DNA of 64,000 nucleotides from Poa pratensis (taxonomy: Eukaryota > Streptophyta > Magnoliopsida > Poales > Poaceae): contig CAMZMU010000115.1 of the NCBI GenBank assembly GCA_947311845.1, positions 30,403,401 to 30,467,400 on the forward strand, in the 5' to 3' direction. Positions 21,352 to 32,879 of the stretch are shown in pieces. The notes beneath the pieces were generated by a model. The model worked only from the letters and a program-made list of their open reading frames with translations, had not been told where the DNA came from and ran no database searches. Numbering within the stretch: the stretch's first letter is position 1; each line of letters starts with the position of its first letter. The translations under genes and the position numbers were made by a program.

Positions 21352-22019
21352 AGACCTCGGTCAGAGTTGGTTTTCGTGGCACTTGCTCTGAACCTCGAGT
21401 GCTTTGGCAGGGCGATCGATGTGCAACCTCAGCCCCGCGGAATGGAGAAAAAGTTCAGTTTACGTGCAACCTGTGTTGGCGTAATGATCGGTCATTGCTT
21501 TCGTCTCCATTCGTGCTTCCTGATCAGCTTTTTGATAGATCTTATTCGCCGACCGGGAAACACGCTCGCAGGCCGTTTTTCACGTCTGAAAGCTAGCACA
21601 AAGTGGCGTAACAAAAGAAGCTAAAACGAGATCGCACCAACTGCGAATTAAGCGCTGAAGATGGAAACCAAATCGAGTCTTTCACACGCTCAGCTGTTCG
21701 GATCATCGCCCTGCATGGCCAGCCCGCGCGCTGCACGTCGCCGTCGTCATGCCGCCCGGCTTCAGCTCGTGCGACCAGCCCACCAGCAGAAAGCCAGCGG
21801 TCCCGTTCAGATCCCCGGACTGCCGCGGCGGACCGCCCGGCCGTCGTCGGCTCGTCGCGTTGCGTTTCGTCCCGCAGCAAAGGCGCGCGCGGATGGACGC
21901 CGTGCCGCCGTTTTTCATCGGTGCGGCCGAAAGCTATCTCCGACGGCGGGTGATGTCGACCAAAGCTGTGTCCTCCATCTGAACCTGGCATCGCTCGACT
22001 GGATCTGCGTACGCTCCAT
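21352..22019. repeat. Macro-repeat P segment, copy 4, right part
   Basis: CCGCGGAATGGAGAAAAAG near 21434, GGTCATTGCTTTCGTCTCCA near 21490, GAAGATGGAAACCAAATCG near 21657, and GCCGCCCGGCTTCAGCT followed by CGTTGCGTTTCGTCCCGC. The conserved ATG-initiated frame present in copies 1 and 3 is interrupted here, which again argues against coding. Confidence 0.75.
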
Positions 22020-22479
22020 GTCATACTTCGATTGCTCGACTCTTTAGAGACGACAACTCGTGTGAACCGCGAGCGAATTTTTACAACCTAGGTACATTTT
22101 ATTCCACTTTTTAAGACTTACCACAGCTCATATCTTTATGTTTAAATAATTACGAAAAATTACGTAGGTAGACACTTCTCCATGAAACTTCAAATGTTTT
22201 GACCAGATCATATGACCTATGCGAAAATGAGAAATGGGAAAACTACTGTAAACGATTGCAAATGGTTATATTGTTTCACGACGGTTTTTACAGGTGCAAG
22301 TTCTTATCTATCCACATGTCTGTTTTTTTTTAGAAGATAAATACGCAATACCTGATTTAAGTTCACACAACATTAAATTATTCAGTTGTTGCAAAATAAT
22401 ACATAGTAAAATATTGCCCGCGCAGCGCATGTATGTGTTGCAAACATAAGAGGAAACCAAGGCTCTGTTATGCTATATA
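22020..22479. repeat. Macro-repeat copy 5, Q segment, left part
   Basis: CGACAACTCGTGTGAACCGC, GACTTACCACAGCTCAT (22121), TTATATTGTTTCACGACGG (22268) and AAAATATTGCCCGCGC (22410), in the order of copy 4. Cut by Helitrons at TATA^TATA; it continues at 26238. Confidence 0.75.
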
Positions 22480-23782
22480 CTAGGAAAATTTGCGCGGCGA
22501 CACCGCCGCGCCCGTGTGGAAACCTGTCCGGGAAAAGAAAAGTAGAGAAACATGCATGAAATGTATTTGAAACTTTTCTGAATATTGTTGAATATTCTTG
22601 GGAAAACAATATTTTCCTATTGTTGAGTATTTTCTGGGAAAAATATTTATTGGAAAAATCTCCAACAAATTTTGTATGAAAAATATTTTGAACTTATAAA
22701 ATTTGTTGTGATACAAAATTGCGAAATCCGATGGAATTTGTTTTTTTTTTTGTTTCAGCAAAAATACAAAAATTATTTGGAAAACTAATCCAAAAAATCT
22801 GCAACAAAACGAAATTTTCTGGGGAAAAATATTTATTGGAAAATCTCCAATAAATTTTGTATGGAAAATATTTTGAACTTATAAAATTTGTTGTGATACA
22901 AAATTGCGAAATCCGCTGGAATTTGTTTTTTTTGTTTCAGCAAAAAATACAAAAAATATTTGGAAAACTAATCCAAAAAATCTGCAACAAAACGAACATT
23001 TCTTAGTTTATGTGAAAAGTTTAAAAATTTCTTAATTTTAAGAATTTCTTAGTTTCACTTTTGTACACAATGGATATTTGGTGCAACCTTTATGTGTAAA
23101 AGGTTGAAAATTTATTAAATTTGAAATTTTCTTAGAGGTAGAGGAGACGACGGCGGAGCTCCTAGTGTGCTTCGATTTGTCGGGGGAAGGAGCTCGGCAT
23201 CGGCGGCGTCTCCGTCCGAGCAGAGGAGGAAAGAGGAGAGGAGGAGGGCGAGGAGGACCGGTTCGCAAATTTTAAAACACGCAGGGGCCTTTGCGCAAAA
23301 ATGCCATGTGTACCGTCGGATGTCGAAGCGACTGCGCTTCTATAGTGCCCGGGCGACGTGACCACCTCGACTTTCAAAATTTCGAAATCCGTCAGAATTT
23401 GTCTTTTTTGCGCAGACAAAAATACAACGAATTTTAAGATTGGAGAGAAATAAGTTTATGTTCGTCAAAACCAAAAGGCTAAAACATGAAAGTTGTTCGG
23501 AAGGTTGATATTCATATACTCGTGTAAGGAAAATTTAAACGGATGAGTGAGTGCGACGAATTTGACAAAATTCGTCAGATGTTTTTGCGAGCTTGGATAC
23601 AAAATTAAGGTGTTAGAGTCGACCAAACTCAAAAACGATCACGGGAATGGAACCTGCTCGTCGGCGCGCTTATATTTCACGTACATATTATCACGAAAAG
23701 GGTAAAAAAATAATATATACTGTAGTGGACGTCGTCGTGGATAGCTTGAGGGCTCCCTGAAACGGAGCCCTTTGCCCTTTGA
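22480..23782 (-). mobile_element. Helitron, minus strand, first of two in tandem
   Basis: Read on the minus strand, the 5' end is TCAAAGGGCAAAGGGCTCC. The 3' end has a perfect hairpin (GCGCGGCG-loop-CGCCGCGC), then AAATTTTC and CTAG, followed by host T. Helitrons start TC, end CTRR after a short hairpin, and insert between A and T without duplication, as here. The interior is AT-rich with a 185-bp tandem duplication and a short GC-rich insert (23140-23350). No Rep/helicase is present, so it is non-autonomous. Confidence 0.7.
22631..23000. repeat. 185-bp direct tandem duplication
   Basis: The unit starts TTTCTGGG(A/G)AAAATATTTA at 22631 and again at 22816 and ends with CTGCAACAAAACGAA. Copies are nearly identical except for homopolymer lengths, implying a recent duplication inside the Helitron. 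Confidence 0.9.
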
Positions 23783-24803
23783 TATATAGTGCTAGGTAAA
23801 TTTGGTGCGGCGGCACCGCCGCACCCGTGTGGTAAAATTCTAATATGAAATCGTTGACTTTTAAAAATTGCGTATATTTGAGGATCGTTCGAATGCAAAG
23901 AGAGTTTGTGTTTGAAAATTGTTTAGATTTCGAAAATTTGTCGAATTGGAAAGTTATGTAGATTTTAATTATTTTCACGTTAGTAAAATGGTTAGTTATG
24001 CAAAGCAGCTGAAATTTGTAAACATTCAAATTTGTTTGCCGTGGTATGACAATTGGATCGAAATTTGAAAATAGACGTGGATATTGTCGGAATGTAAAGA
24101 AAGCTTATGGTTAAAATTTGTTCAAATCCCGAAATTAGTTCGAAAGATTTGGAGACATTTGAAAGTTTCAAATAGCCAAATTTGAAAGTTGAATTCCGTG
24201 GGTGTAAATTTTGCGGGGCTGCGCCCGTGCAATTAAATTCATATTTGGAAATGCTCTTGTATTGAAGGTGCATAAATTTGAAAATCATTGAAATGCAAAG
24301 AGAACGTACGTTCGGAAAATTGTTCGAATTACGGAAAATGTCTCTTGGTAAAATGCAAATTTGGGAAAATATCATTTTTTCAGAGAGTGTGGAAATTTGG
24401 AAAATTATTGATTTTATATTAGATGTTTAATTTAGCTCAATAATTAGAGGAAATAATTTGAATTTTTATCGTGGTACTTACAGTTTTGAAATATTCAAAT
24501 TTGAATTTTTATCGTGTGACATGAGTAGTCACCATTTTTTTTGTGACCACTTTATTGATTTATTGTATTGTCGTAGTGGATATATTTAAATTTAAATTTG
24601 TTGATTTCACAGTATTTAACAGGGAAAAGAAAAAAAAATGGAAAATGAAAAAAATCTGACGCGTGGGCCCTCTGTGATGCCGCGCCTGTGTGGTAAGTTT
24701 GAAATTTTGAAATGTCTTTATTTAAATAGTGTGCAAATTCCTAAATTTAATTACGCAGTTAGAGAGAGTTGAGTTATTGAATTAAATTACATGAAGAAAT
24801 TGG

Positions 24804-25397
24804 AATGGATTTTAAATGGATCCAAAATAGTATTTCAAATTACCTTCGTATATAAAATAGTAAGTGATTGTTGTTTTAATTTGAGAGTATTTTTGATTCA
24901 AACATGTAGTCATGTTTGCAATGTAGGCATTTGAAGAAATTTGAATGGATCTGAAATGGATGGAAGATAGCGTTTTGAAATAGCCGTCATATTTAAAATA
25001 ATAAGCGATTTGTTGTTTCAATTTCAGAGTAATACAATTTTAGTCAAACAAATATTTTGAGTATGTAAAAAATTAGAGTTGGGTTTTCTGATCGTTTTGA
25101 TAATGGATTTTAAATGGATCCAAAATAGTATTTCAAATTACCTTCGTATGTAAAATAATAAGTGATTGTTGTTTTAATTTGAGAGTATTTTTTATTCAAA
25201 CATGTAGTCATGTTTGCAATGTAGGCATTTGAAGAAATTTGAATGGATCTGAAATGGATGGAAGATAGCGTGTGAAATAACCGTCATATTTAAAATAATA
25301 AGCGATTTGTTGTTTCAATTTTAGAGTAATACAATTTTATTCAAACAAATATTTTGAGTATGTAAACATTTAGAGTTGGGTTTTCTGATCCTTTTGA
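24804..25397. repeat. 298-bp direct tandem duplication
   Basis: AATGGATTTTAAATGGATCC starts both units (24804 and 25102). They proceed in parallel through AAACATGTAGTCATGTTTGC and TTAGAGTTGGGTTTTCTGAT with few differences. Internal to the second Helitron. Confidence 0.9.
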
Positions 25398-25559
25398 TAT
25401 ATTATTTGTAATATTCTGATTAGCAGATAAGAAGATATGAATTTTGCAAATTTTAAGTATTTTCTGTAATTCCTGAAAACGTTAAATGTCTGACAGTGGT
25501 CCCCACTGTCATATTTTTTTCAGTTGTCAAAACCAATTCGGAAAAGGAAAAAACCCTGC

Positions 25560-26110
25560 CAGGCGGGCCCCGCTTGTCGGTGGTAGAAAATCGGCGGCGG
25601 CTCGGCCGTGGCTGATCTCGCCGGCGGCGAGCAAGCTAGCACGCGGGCGTGCGCGTGGTGGACGCAGCCGAGCGCGGACTACCTAAATGCGGCGGCGCGC
25701 CACTGGCTAATGGTCGCCGGAGCAGCAACGGCGACGCGCGGACGCGGTCGCGGACGGCGGGCCCGACGGCGGTGATTCCGGCTCCCAGGCGGCGTGTTGG
25801 GACGCGATACGCGGCGAGGAGGTGGAGGGCGCGGCGGCGGAGCTCTCCGTAGTCGTCGATCCGTCGGGGGAGAGCTTATCGGGCGGCGGAGCATGCCGGC
25901 GTCGCCGGCGAAGTCAGTGCCGCGCGCGGGAGAGAGAGGGGGGTGTGCGGATGATTTTGCAGCGGGGTCCTTGGGTTTTCGTCGAATAGCAGATAGGTCC
26001 TTCGATGTAGGAAAGATGTAACTGCGTGGTAATTTCCAGATTTGCGAGGATCCTTTTCGTAAAAAGACACGGTGACCGGCGCTGCAGATCGTCCGATGAA
26101 AAAGCAACGG
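25560..26110. other. GC-rich captured-looking block in the Helitron
   Basis: An abrupt GC-rich island in an AT-rich element, with overlapping frames on both strands (- 25679-26107, + 25794-26021). No family recognised. Position near the 5' end of a Helitron is where captured gene pieces are often found. Confidence 0.35.
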
Positions 26111-26237
26111 CGCGGAGGGGTGATGGCACTGTAGAAGTGCGTCTATGTAGCAAACGTCGACGTGGGCACGCTGAGAGCGAGGCTTAAAGGGTTAGCTTTG
26201 ATATAGGTATAGATAAGTATGAAACGGAGCCCTTTGA

Positions 26238-27504
26238 TATATCGTATAGATGCACTGTCTATATCTACAGAACCGGTGGCGCTGCTAGATATTTTCCTGG
26301 ATTGAGGATTACGCTAGCTCGCCGCCGGTTAGACCAGCGACTAGCAATGCAGGTCCTGTTCTTCGGAGCTGGTGGATGTTGCGGTTCGCCAACGCTTTCG
26401 GGCTAGAAGTTCTTCTGCTCCAAGGGTGATCATTCTAGGTGGCTGGATCCTTCGACGGCTTCGGCGGTGGAAGGCCAGTGCGTCTGGAGATCTTGAGGTT
26501 GAAGATGGTAGAAGCCAGTGCTGCCGTTTCTTGTTTTCTCTCTTTGCGTGTACTTGGTTGTGCTTTGTTCTCTTATCCGTATGAATACAAGTATGTACGT
26601 TATCAAAAAAAAAAAAAAAACAATGCAGGTCGTGCACTGTACACCTAAACTGATGGTATCGGCTACACACAACAGAAGGCCCGGTACCAGATATTACTGA
26701 TATTGGTCAACCTACTTTCCCGATAGCGCTCATTCCCAGTAAGCGAGTATGGGACTATGTTTAATAATCATGTCCTTGTGAATCGAGCAAGATCCAACCC
26801 ACACAAGTTGAACGAAAAACAACTAACTTTACGATAATTGTACTTGAAAGTAAAGATTTGTATCACGCCCACTTTATATTGGTGTGTATAACAAACATTT
26901 TGGCAATGGCCGTAGAAAATTGGTTCAAAACTGAGGAGGAGCGAGCCTCAAGGGAGCATATATGGAAGGAAAAATATGTGGTTGGGAACTAGTGATGAGG
27001 CTGTACATAGTAGTTGAAAGTATTTATATCAATTTATAAAAGACTGATATAAAGGAATACATGTAGGTGACATGTTGCACTTGGTGGGTGGGTGGTGGGG
27101 GGAGTGCCGATAAAACATTCAAACACAGACCACGTCGAACTATTAGGCACATGCTAGGTAATAAAACCAACCTTATAGTGAGAGATGTCAGTTACCCCCC
27201 CAAACAATTAGCAACATGAATGCTCACAAAGCAGACAAAAGGTAACCATATATTATCGATTAGTCACATCTACCAACAAACGATTTCAACGTGATATGTG
27301 GCTTGTATAAGTTTTCTATTCCACTCTCTCATCTTGACTTCAGTTTTCTAAATAAGTGAAGTTGGCTTGAGGGAAACTTTATAGTTTAAGTTCATATCAA
27401 TTAATTTATTTAGAAACACTTAGAAATTTTTAACTTGAAGTTTGAAATTTTTAAGAAAAAGCAACAAATGTACTAGTATTAGGTACAAAAATTGCCGTTG
27501 TATA
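26238..27504. repeat. Macro-repeat copy 5, Q segment, right part
   Basis: Continues Q after the Helitrons with CTGTCTATATCTACAG (26252), the CAGTAAGCGAGTATGGGACT block (26734), AAGGGAGCATATATGGA (26950) and GGTGACATGTTGCACTTGG (27065). R-type sequence begins near 27340. Interrupted by retroposons at 26356 and 27505. Confidence 0.75.
26356..26620 (+). mobile_element. 5'-truncated poly(A) retroposon
   Basis: Flanked by the perfect 11-bp duplication CAATGCAGGTC (26345-26355 and 26621-26631) and ending in a 16-base A run (26605-26620). Copies 4 and 6 of the macro-repeat show the empty site near 18093 and 36840. The insert includes GATCCTTCGACGGCTTCGGC and ends CAAGTATGTACGTTATC. The features are those of target-primed reverse transcription by a LINE. 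The source transcript is unknown; short open frames have no recognisable domain. Confidence 0.85.
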
Positions 27505-28503
27505 ATACGCGACGCACACTTCCTTTCCTCTCCTTCCCCTCTCGTTTTACTGTAGCTGAGAGCGCCCCCTCGTTTCTCTGGCCAAACCGAGGTCTCCTTT
27601 GCCGGCGTCGCCGGTGGGGGATGGCTGAGGGGAGGTCCTGTACTTAGTAGATGTAGGGTTTTCGGCTGGATGCCGGTGTGGGCCTGGATGGCCGTAGTTT
27701 GGAGCGTGTCCCCGGATCTCTGCAGCCAGATCTAGAGTCTAGGGTTTCTCCTTTGCGTTTGCTTGCTCTGTTGGTTGGAGCTTCGGGCGCTGGGGATGGC
27801 CACCGCTCTCTGTAATAAGGTTGCTGCCCGTGGCTGTTGCTTGTTGCGGCGGATCCGTTCTGCTTCGAAGCTCTCTCTGGCCGGCCGTGGTGGCGAGGAG
27901 GGAGAGGGGAGAAGTGCATCGGCTTCGGCGTCTTTCAGGTACGCTGACGGGTTGGTTGTGGTGGCGTGTGTTCGGGTGGCCTCCTCCTTTCTCTCTTCTC
28001 CGGCCGGCCGTGGTGGTGTGGGGGAAGTTGGTGGGTGGTGGTGATCTGTTTCTGGAGGTGGTGGTGGTGGTCCTCTTCGATGGGTTCGCTCCGGCCGGCC
28101 GTGGTGGCGAGGGAGTGGCCGTCTGGAGGTTGAAGAAGCTTGCAGCTGGTGGACCTGGACGCCGCCGTGTCGGCGGGAAGATGGATGGAGCAAGGGAGCT
28201 AGTGATGTGGCCGTATTCGTTAAACGTCTTCGGTTTCCGTCGCGGCGCGGCGGACGGCTCAGCGGTCGTCTACATGTGGTGGAGGTGCTCTCTCCCCTGC
28301 GGATGGTGGTACGGCGACGCCGGCGTGGTCTAGGTGCTCGGGAGCGCGTGGGTGGATCTGATCGTGATTCCTTCCGGAGACTTGGGGTGCTCTCTGCATA
28401 TTACTGGGTCCGTTTGTAATTTTCGTTTCTTTTTGGACCTGTTTGTAATGTCTGCTGAGTTTCCTAATATATGTGGTCAGATCCTGTTCAAAAAAAAAAA
28501 AAA
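27505..28503 (+). mobile_element. GC-rich poly(A) retroposon
   Basis: Flanked by a 13-14 bp duplication, ATTGCCGTTGTATA on the left (27491-27504) and ATTCCGTTGTATA on the right, ending in about 15 A (28490-28504). About 1 kb and GC-rich. CCGGCCGGCCGTGGTGG-type segments recur at about 27878, 28001 and 28090. The 3' part, CATTACTGGGTCC-like to GGTCAGATCCTGTTC, looks like a LINE or mRNA 3' UTR. Frames at + 27763-28044 and + 27821-28333 lack known domains. Insertion mode is clear, identity is not. Confidence 0.75.
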
Positions 28504-28504
28504 A

Positions 28505-29470
28505 TTCCGTTGTATAGTATGATCATTTGTGGCTTGATCATAAATAAAAAACGAGTGGCTTGATCATAAATAGGAAACGAGTTCCACTTCAAAAGATACA
28601 TTACAACTAGTGAGGTTGGATCAAGCGCAACTTTATAACCTAAGTTCATATGACGTGAATTTGTTAAAAAAAACTGAAGTAAACGAAATCTGTGTGTTTG
28701 AAAAAGTAAGGAAAGACAACAAACATATCAGTATAGGTACAAAATTACAGTTCTATTGTAAAGTATGATCATCTGTGGCTTGAGTACAAATAGAAATTAG
28801 TGCCATACCAAAATCGACACTACAAGCGATGTTCAACTTGTGACATATATAGAACTCTATTACGTAATTTCACGAACGTTAGGTATCGTCATATAACATG
28901 CAAGGGTGAGTTTCCACTCAATACTTATACTCATTATGTTCAAGATTCTAAAGTTTATTTTTCTCAATTAAATCGTAGATAACTAATATGCAATTTGTCT
29001 TTCAACATAAATTTACTTATCAATCAGTTTAATTCCCTTTTTTACACATAATTATGAGATTCTCACAATCTTTACCTCATTTCAAAAATATTTTCACATT
29101 TTATCCCTTCGTTGCGACTCTGCTAGAACTCTTACCCCGTTTTATTATTTTTCAGAACAAAATGTTAGAACGTTTTCCCCCTTTTATAATTTTCCAAATG
29201 GAAAATCTATTTATAGGGTGCCCTGAAATTATCAAAAGCGCCGAACCCTGTCCCGCCGTTGGATCTGCCTTACGGTCTAGATCAGGCTGTTGGCCTCTTC
29301 TTCCTTCTTTTACGTGTGCGTCGTCCTCAAACCGTTCCAGATCAGGCCGTTGGCCCTTCCCCCTCACCGACTTGTAGCGACGCGTCGCCGCTGATATCGT
29401 GCTGCTACAACGCTGGCGCCAGCCGGCCCCTCCAGCTCCAACGCCTTTCATCCCGGGATTCTCTCACGGG
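28505..29470. repeat. Macro-repeat R segment, copy 5
   Basis: Closely matches 11860-12710, from GTGAGGTTGGATCAAG (28611) through CTATTGTAAAGTATGATCAT, CACGAACGTTAGGTATCGTC, the TTTTATCCCTTCG block and CAACGCTGGCGCCAGCCGGC to TTCTCTC at 29465. A short duplication, GGCTTGATCATAAATA, occurs at 28531 and 28557. A possible TATA box at 29207-29214 is conserved. Confidence 0.8.
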
Positions 29471-30541
29471 GCCTTCCTCATTGCCATCGACGAACTGCTG
29501 TGTGCGGCTAAGTCGATGTCACCATCAAGGCATGGACCTCCGACTGGTTTCCTAGAGTGGAGCTTTCGCTACCTTCCCGTGCCTGTATTGATCAGTCATT
29601 GCTTTTGTCACCATTCGTGGTTCCTGACCACTTTCCCTCCGAGCTCAGCTCGCCGGAGAACAGAACAAGGACGCTTTTGATAGATCTCATTCAACGATCA
29701 GGAACACGATTGCACCTCCGAAAGCTAGCACAAGACGAAGCTGAAAAGAGTGCTGAAGATGCAAGGCAGCAAATACCGCACCAACTCCAGGAAAAGGGCC
29801 CGAGGTCTATGGACTCTTTCACACAGACGCGCAGCAGTTCAGATGATCAGATCGTCCTGCTCGGCCAGCGCGCTGCACGTCGCCGTCGCACGTCGACCGC
29901 GCCGCCGGGCTTCGGCTGGCTCGACGTGGACGCGCACTTAAAATGGCCGGTCGGCAACGCACGTCCATGTCCTGGGCGTGCACACATTTCCGCAGCTGGC
30001 TTGGCCCCAGCTAGCTTCCCTCCACCAGCCGTCGCGTTCAGACCCCGGACTGCCTCTGTCGACCGCCTTGCGTTCCGCGGCAAATTAAGACGCGCGCGGA
30101 TGACCGCCGTTTTTCATCGGCGCGGCCGAAAGCGTGGAATTTTCAGTTGCGTCCGACGGCGGGTGATGTGGACCTGATGAGTGATGAAAGCTGTTCTTCG
30201 ATTGCGTCGTCGCGTGGATTTCTAGATGGCGATCGCGTGCCCGGTAAACTCCAGTTATATATTAGTTGCGGGGATGGGATGCTTAACTTGGCTCGTTTGG
30301 CTGCCATCGAGTGAGATTTCTCAGCGCGCCGGCGCCGACGCTTGGCTGGTAGTAGAACAGCTCGGCCAGAGACGTCGTCTTGCTTGAACGTCGGCAAGAG
30401 ACGTTGACCCATCAGATTTTCAACGATAAATCCTGGCCGTCGGATCGATGAATCCAATGGACCAGATTGCGCATGGGCGCCCTTACGCATGAGCAATTTC
30501 TTTTTCGGGCTTGCAGGGTCTAGAAGTTAATAGTGCGCGAC
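29471..30541. repeat. Macro-repeat P segment, copy 5, plus spacer
   Basis: P enters directly at CCTGTATTGATCAGTCATTG (29582), without the first P third. It continues through GAAGATGCAAGGCAGCAAAT (29754), GCTTCGGCTGGCTCGACGTG and CCGCCGTTTTTCATCGGCGC to about 30140. 30180-30541 is unassigned spacer with GGCCGTCGGATCGATGAATC near 30434. The GCGAC at its end is the target duplication of the LTR element. Confidence 0.7.
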
Positions 30542-30854
30542 TGTCGCATCCCTCACTCTCGATTATGAATATTGATCACGGTACAAGGTTCCACAGCGTC
30601 GCGCTGGGAGGAAGAACTCGACGAACAAGTCGCGAGGAAGGAGGAGGAGAGAGAGTCAGCTGTCAAACGACAGGAAATATCTGTTTACACATGAATGAAT
30701 GCCTCGATGGGACGGAACCTCGCCCTATAATAATCGTCGTCTTCACTTGTGGTGGGGCCTCTTGCCAGCCTCAGAGTTGGACTTCTTCTGGTCCATGACT
30801 TGTCGCTGCTTCTGCTTCTGTGGTGGTGCTTGCGGTAGTAGTAGGGTCGTGACA
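30542..30854 (-). repeat. 3' LTR of the chromovirus element
   Basis: Begins TGTCGCATCC and ends GTCGTGACA on the plus strand, with TG...CA ends in either orientation. Identical to 35913-36225 except for one transition (30850 G against A). It is the 3' LTR because the polypurine tract adjoins it. Confidence 0.95.
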
Positions 30855-31779
30855 TTACCCCCCCCCCCTCTGAAGAATCGGCTTGCCCCCAAGCCGGTGC
30901 ATGCGGGTACTTGGCGATCATGGCGTGAAGGTGTTCCCAAGTACTGTGCTCAGGTTGGCATCCTTCCCAGCGTAGGCGCACCTGCGGTACTTGCTTGGAC
31001 CCTCGTCGCACCAGTCTTGTATCTTCAATTCTTGTTGGTTGTATCACCACAGCATCCTGTAACAGCGAAAGAGGAAGAGTTTTGCTTGCCACTTCACCAG
31101 CATGTAATGATTTCTTGAGCTGGGACACATGTATCACATTGTGAATTCTTGCTTTTTCTGGGAGCTTCAATTTGTAAGACACGTTGCCCACGCGTTGGAG
31201 AACTTCAAACGGTCCAAAGTACTTGAACCCCAACTTCTGTGATGGTCTTGCCTCCACGGATGTCTGCACATAAGGTTGCAGCTTCAAGTACACCCAATCA
31301 CCCACTTGAAACACTCGTTCAGACCTGTTCTTGTCAGCCTGCGACTTCATCCGCTGCTGTGCCCGTTGCAAATGTTGCTGAATTACTGGTATCACCTGAG
31401 CTCGCTCTTTGAGCCAATCTTCCAATTCCACATTGTCTGTGTTCTGCTCTCTGGCAAAACAGAAGGCTCTCGGCTTGCGTCCATACAGGACTTCAAATGG
31501 TGATCTACCTAGTGCAGAGTGGAATGCAGTGTTGTACCAATGCTCTGCTAGTGTTAACCATTTCGACCATTGTTTCGGTTGATCATGCACAAAACAGCGC
31601 AAATACGTCTCCAGACATTGGTTCACACGTTCAGTTTGCCCATCTGTTTGCGGATGGTACGACGAACTCAGGTTCAGAGTTGTGTCAGCTAGCTTGAACA
31701 ACTGCTGCCAGAACTGACTAATGAAGATCTTGTCTTGATCAGAGATTACCACTTGCGGCATGCTGTGTAGACGAAACAC
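30685..31779 (-). pseudogene. Integrase core, C-terminal part and chromodomain-like tail
   Basis: The frame starts inside the integrase catalytic core. VVISDQDKIFISQFW carries the second Asp and SSYHPQTDGQTERVNQ leads to the catalytic Glu region. It continues with LGRSPFEVLYGRKPR, the GPFEVLQRVGNVSYKLKLP SH3-like region and a chromodomain-like end, QVRLRWEGCQPEHSTWEHL. The integrase would insert the cDNA and the chromodomain could direct it to marked chromatin. There is no stop before the PPT, so the frame runs on into the 3' LTR, which is unusual. The frame change from the upstream integrase half lies near 31810-31822. Confidence 0.9.
30855..30874 (-). other. Polypurine tract of the chromovirus element
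   Basis: On the minus strand, AGAGGGGGGGGGGTAA immediately precedes the 3' LTR. It primes plus-strand DNA synthesis. It consists mainly of a run of ten G. Confidence 0.9.
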
Positions 31780-32879
31780 ATTGTCAAAGAATGCCTGTGC
31801 GACTGTTGCTGCGGTGAAGGGTGCTTCAGTGGAATAAAGTGTGCAAACTTGGAAAATTTGTCCACTACCACTAAAATTGTATCGTATCTGTTGGACACTG
31901 GCAGTCCTTCAATGAAATCCAACCCCACTGAATGCCATGCTTCTGGAGGAACATGCAATGGCTGGAGTTTACCTGGTATTTTGATGTGCTCATTCTTTGC
32001 TTGCTGACATGTACTGCACTGCTGCACATACTGTAAGATGTCTTGCTTCATCCCCTGCCACGCAAACAGTTGGCGCACTCGGTGATATGTCACTCTGAAT
32101 CCTGAATGCCCTCCCAGTCCACTGTCGTGCAGTGCCTTCAGAATCGCCTGATGAGTTTCTTTATGTGAGCCCAGCCATATTTTTCCCTTCTTGCGAATTA
32201 CTCCATCTTCCAGAGTGAATCCTTTATCATTTGGGCTCTGCACACTTAATTCAGTGAGCAACTGTTTGGTTTGGGGATCATGTAAGTACCCATCTGTCAC
32301 AATTTCCATCCACCTGGGTGTGATTTTGGATATGGCGCATGCTTGGTGTGGTCGACGAGACAAGGCATCAGCAGCTTTATTGGTAGTCCCTTTTTTGTAG
32401 ACAATGCGATATTGCAGCCCAAGTAACTTGAAGAATGCCTTTTGTTGCATTGGTGTGTTAAACTTGTGATCTCCGAGGTGAACCAAACTTCGTTGGTCTG
32501 TATGAATGATGAAAGGTTTGTGTGATAGATAGGGCTTCCACTTTTCAATAGCTAACAAGATTGCTAGGCACTCCTTATCATAGATGGACATGGTTTGATT
32601 CTTAGGTCCCAAGGCTTTGCTCAAAAACGCCAATGGGTGGCCCTGCTGCATTAATACTGCTCCCACTCCAGTGGCACACACATCTGCCTCGACCACAAAT
32701 TCCTTGTCAAAATCCGGAAGTGCTAGAACTGGTGCCTTCACCAAGGCTTCCTTGAGTGTAACAAATGCATCATTCACTTCTGGAGACCATACAAACGGTA
32801 CATTCTTCTTCAGTAGGTTTGTCAGTGGTCGACAAATGATCCCAAACAGTGCAATAAACTTTCTGTAATAGCCTACCAA
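31746..32879 (-). pseudogene. RNase H and N-terminal integrase
   Basis: Starts MVGYYRKFIALFGIICRPL (end of reverse transcriptase). RNase H follows: VVEADVCATGVGAVLMQQG, IYDKECLAILLAIEKWKPYL and KGTTNKAADALSRR. The integrase HHCC zinc module is seen in GLGGHSGFRVTYHRVRQLF and CSTCQQAKNEH, and the first catalytic Asp in VGLDFIEGLP. The frame ends early near 31746 in FVYTACRKW. The upstream junction with the RT frame is at a C run near 32880. Confidence 0.92.

Larger units (their letters stand above)
23792..26237 (-). mobile_element. Helitron, minus strand, second of two in tandem
   Basis: Minus-strand 3' end: GTGCGGCGG-loop-CCGCCGCAC hairpin, then AAATTTAC and CTAG at 23795-23792. The minus-strand 5' end is TCAAAGGGCTCCGTTTC ending at 26237, the same start as the neighbour; an alternative TC lies at 26201. 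Only TATATAGTG separates the two elements. Interior: AT-rich, a 298-bp duplication, extra hairpin-like GCGGGGCTGCGCCCGTG near 24212, and a GC-rich block at 25560-26110 that looks captured but is unassigned. No transposase was seen. Confidence 0.65.

Noticed and set aside
25649..26107. GC-rich frames in the second Helitron as a possible gene
   Set aside because: Overlapping frames on both strands, no recognisable domain; kept only as a captured-looking block.
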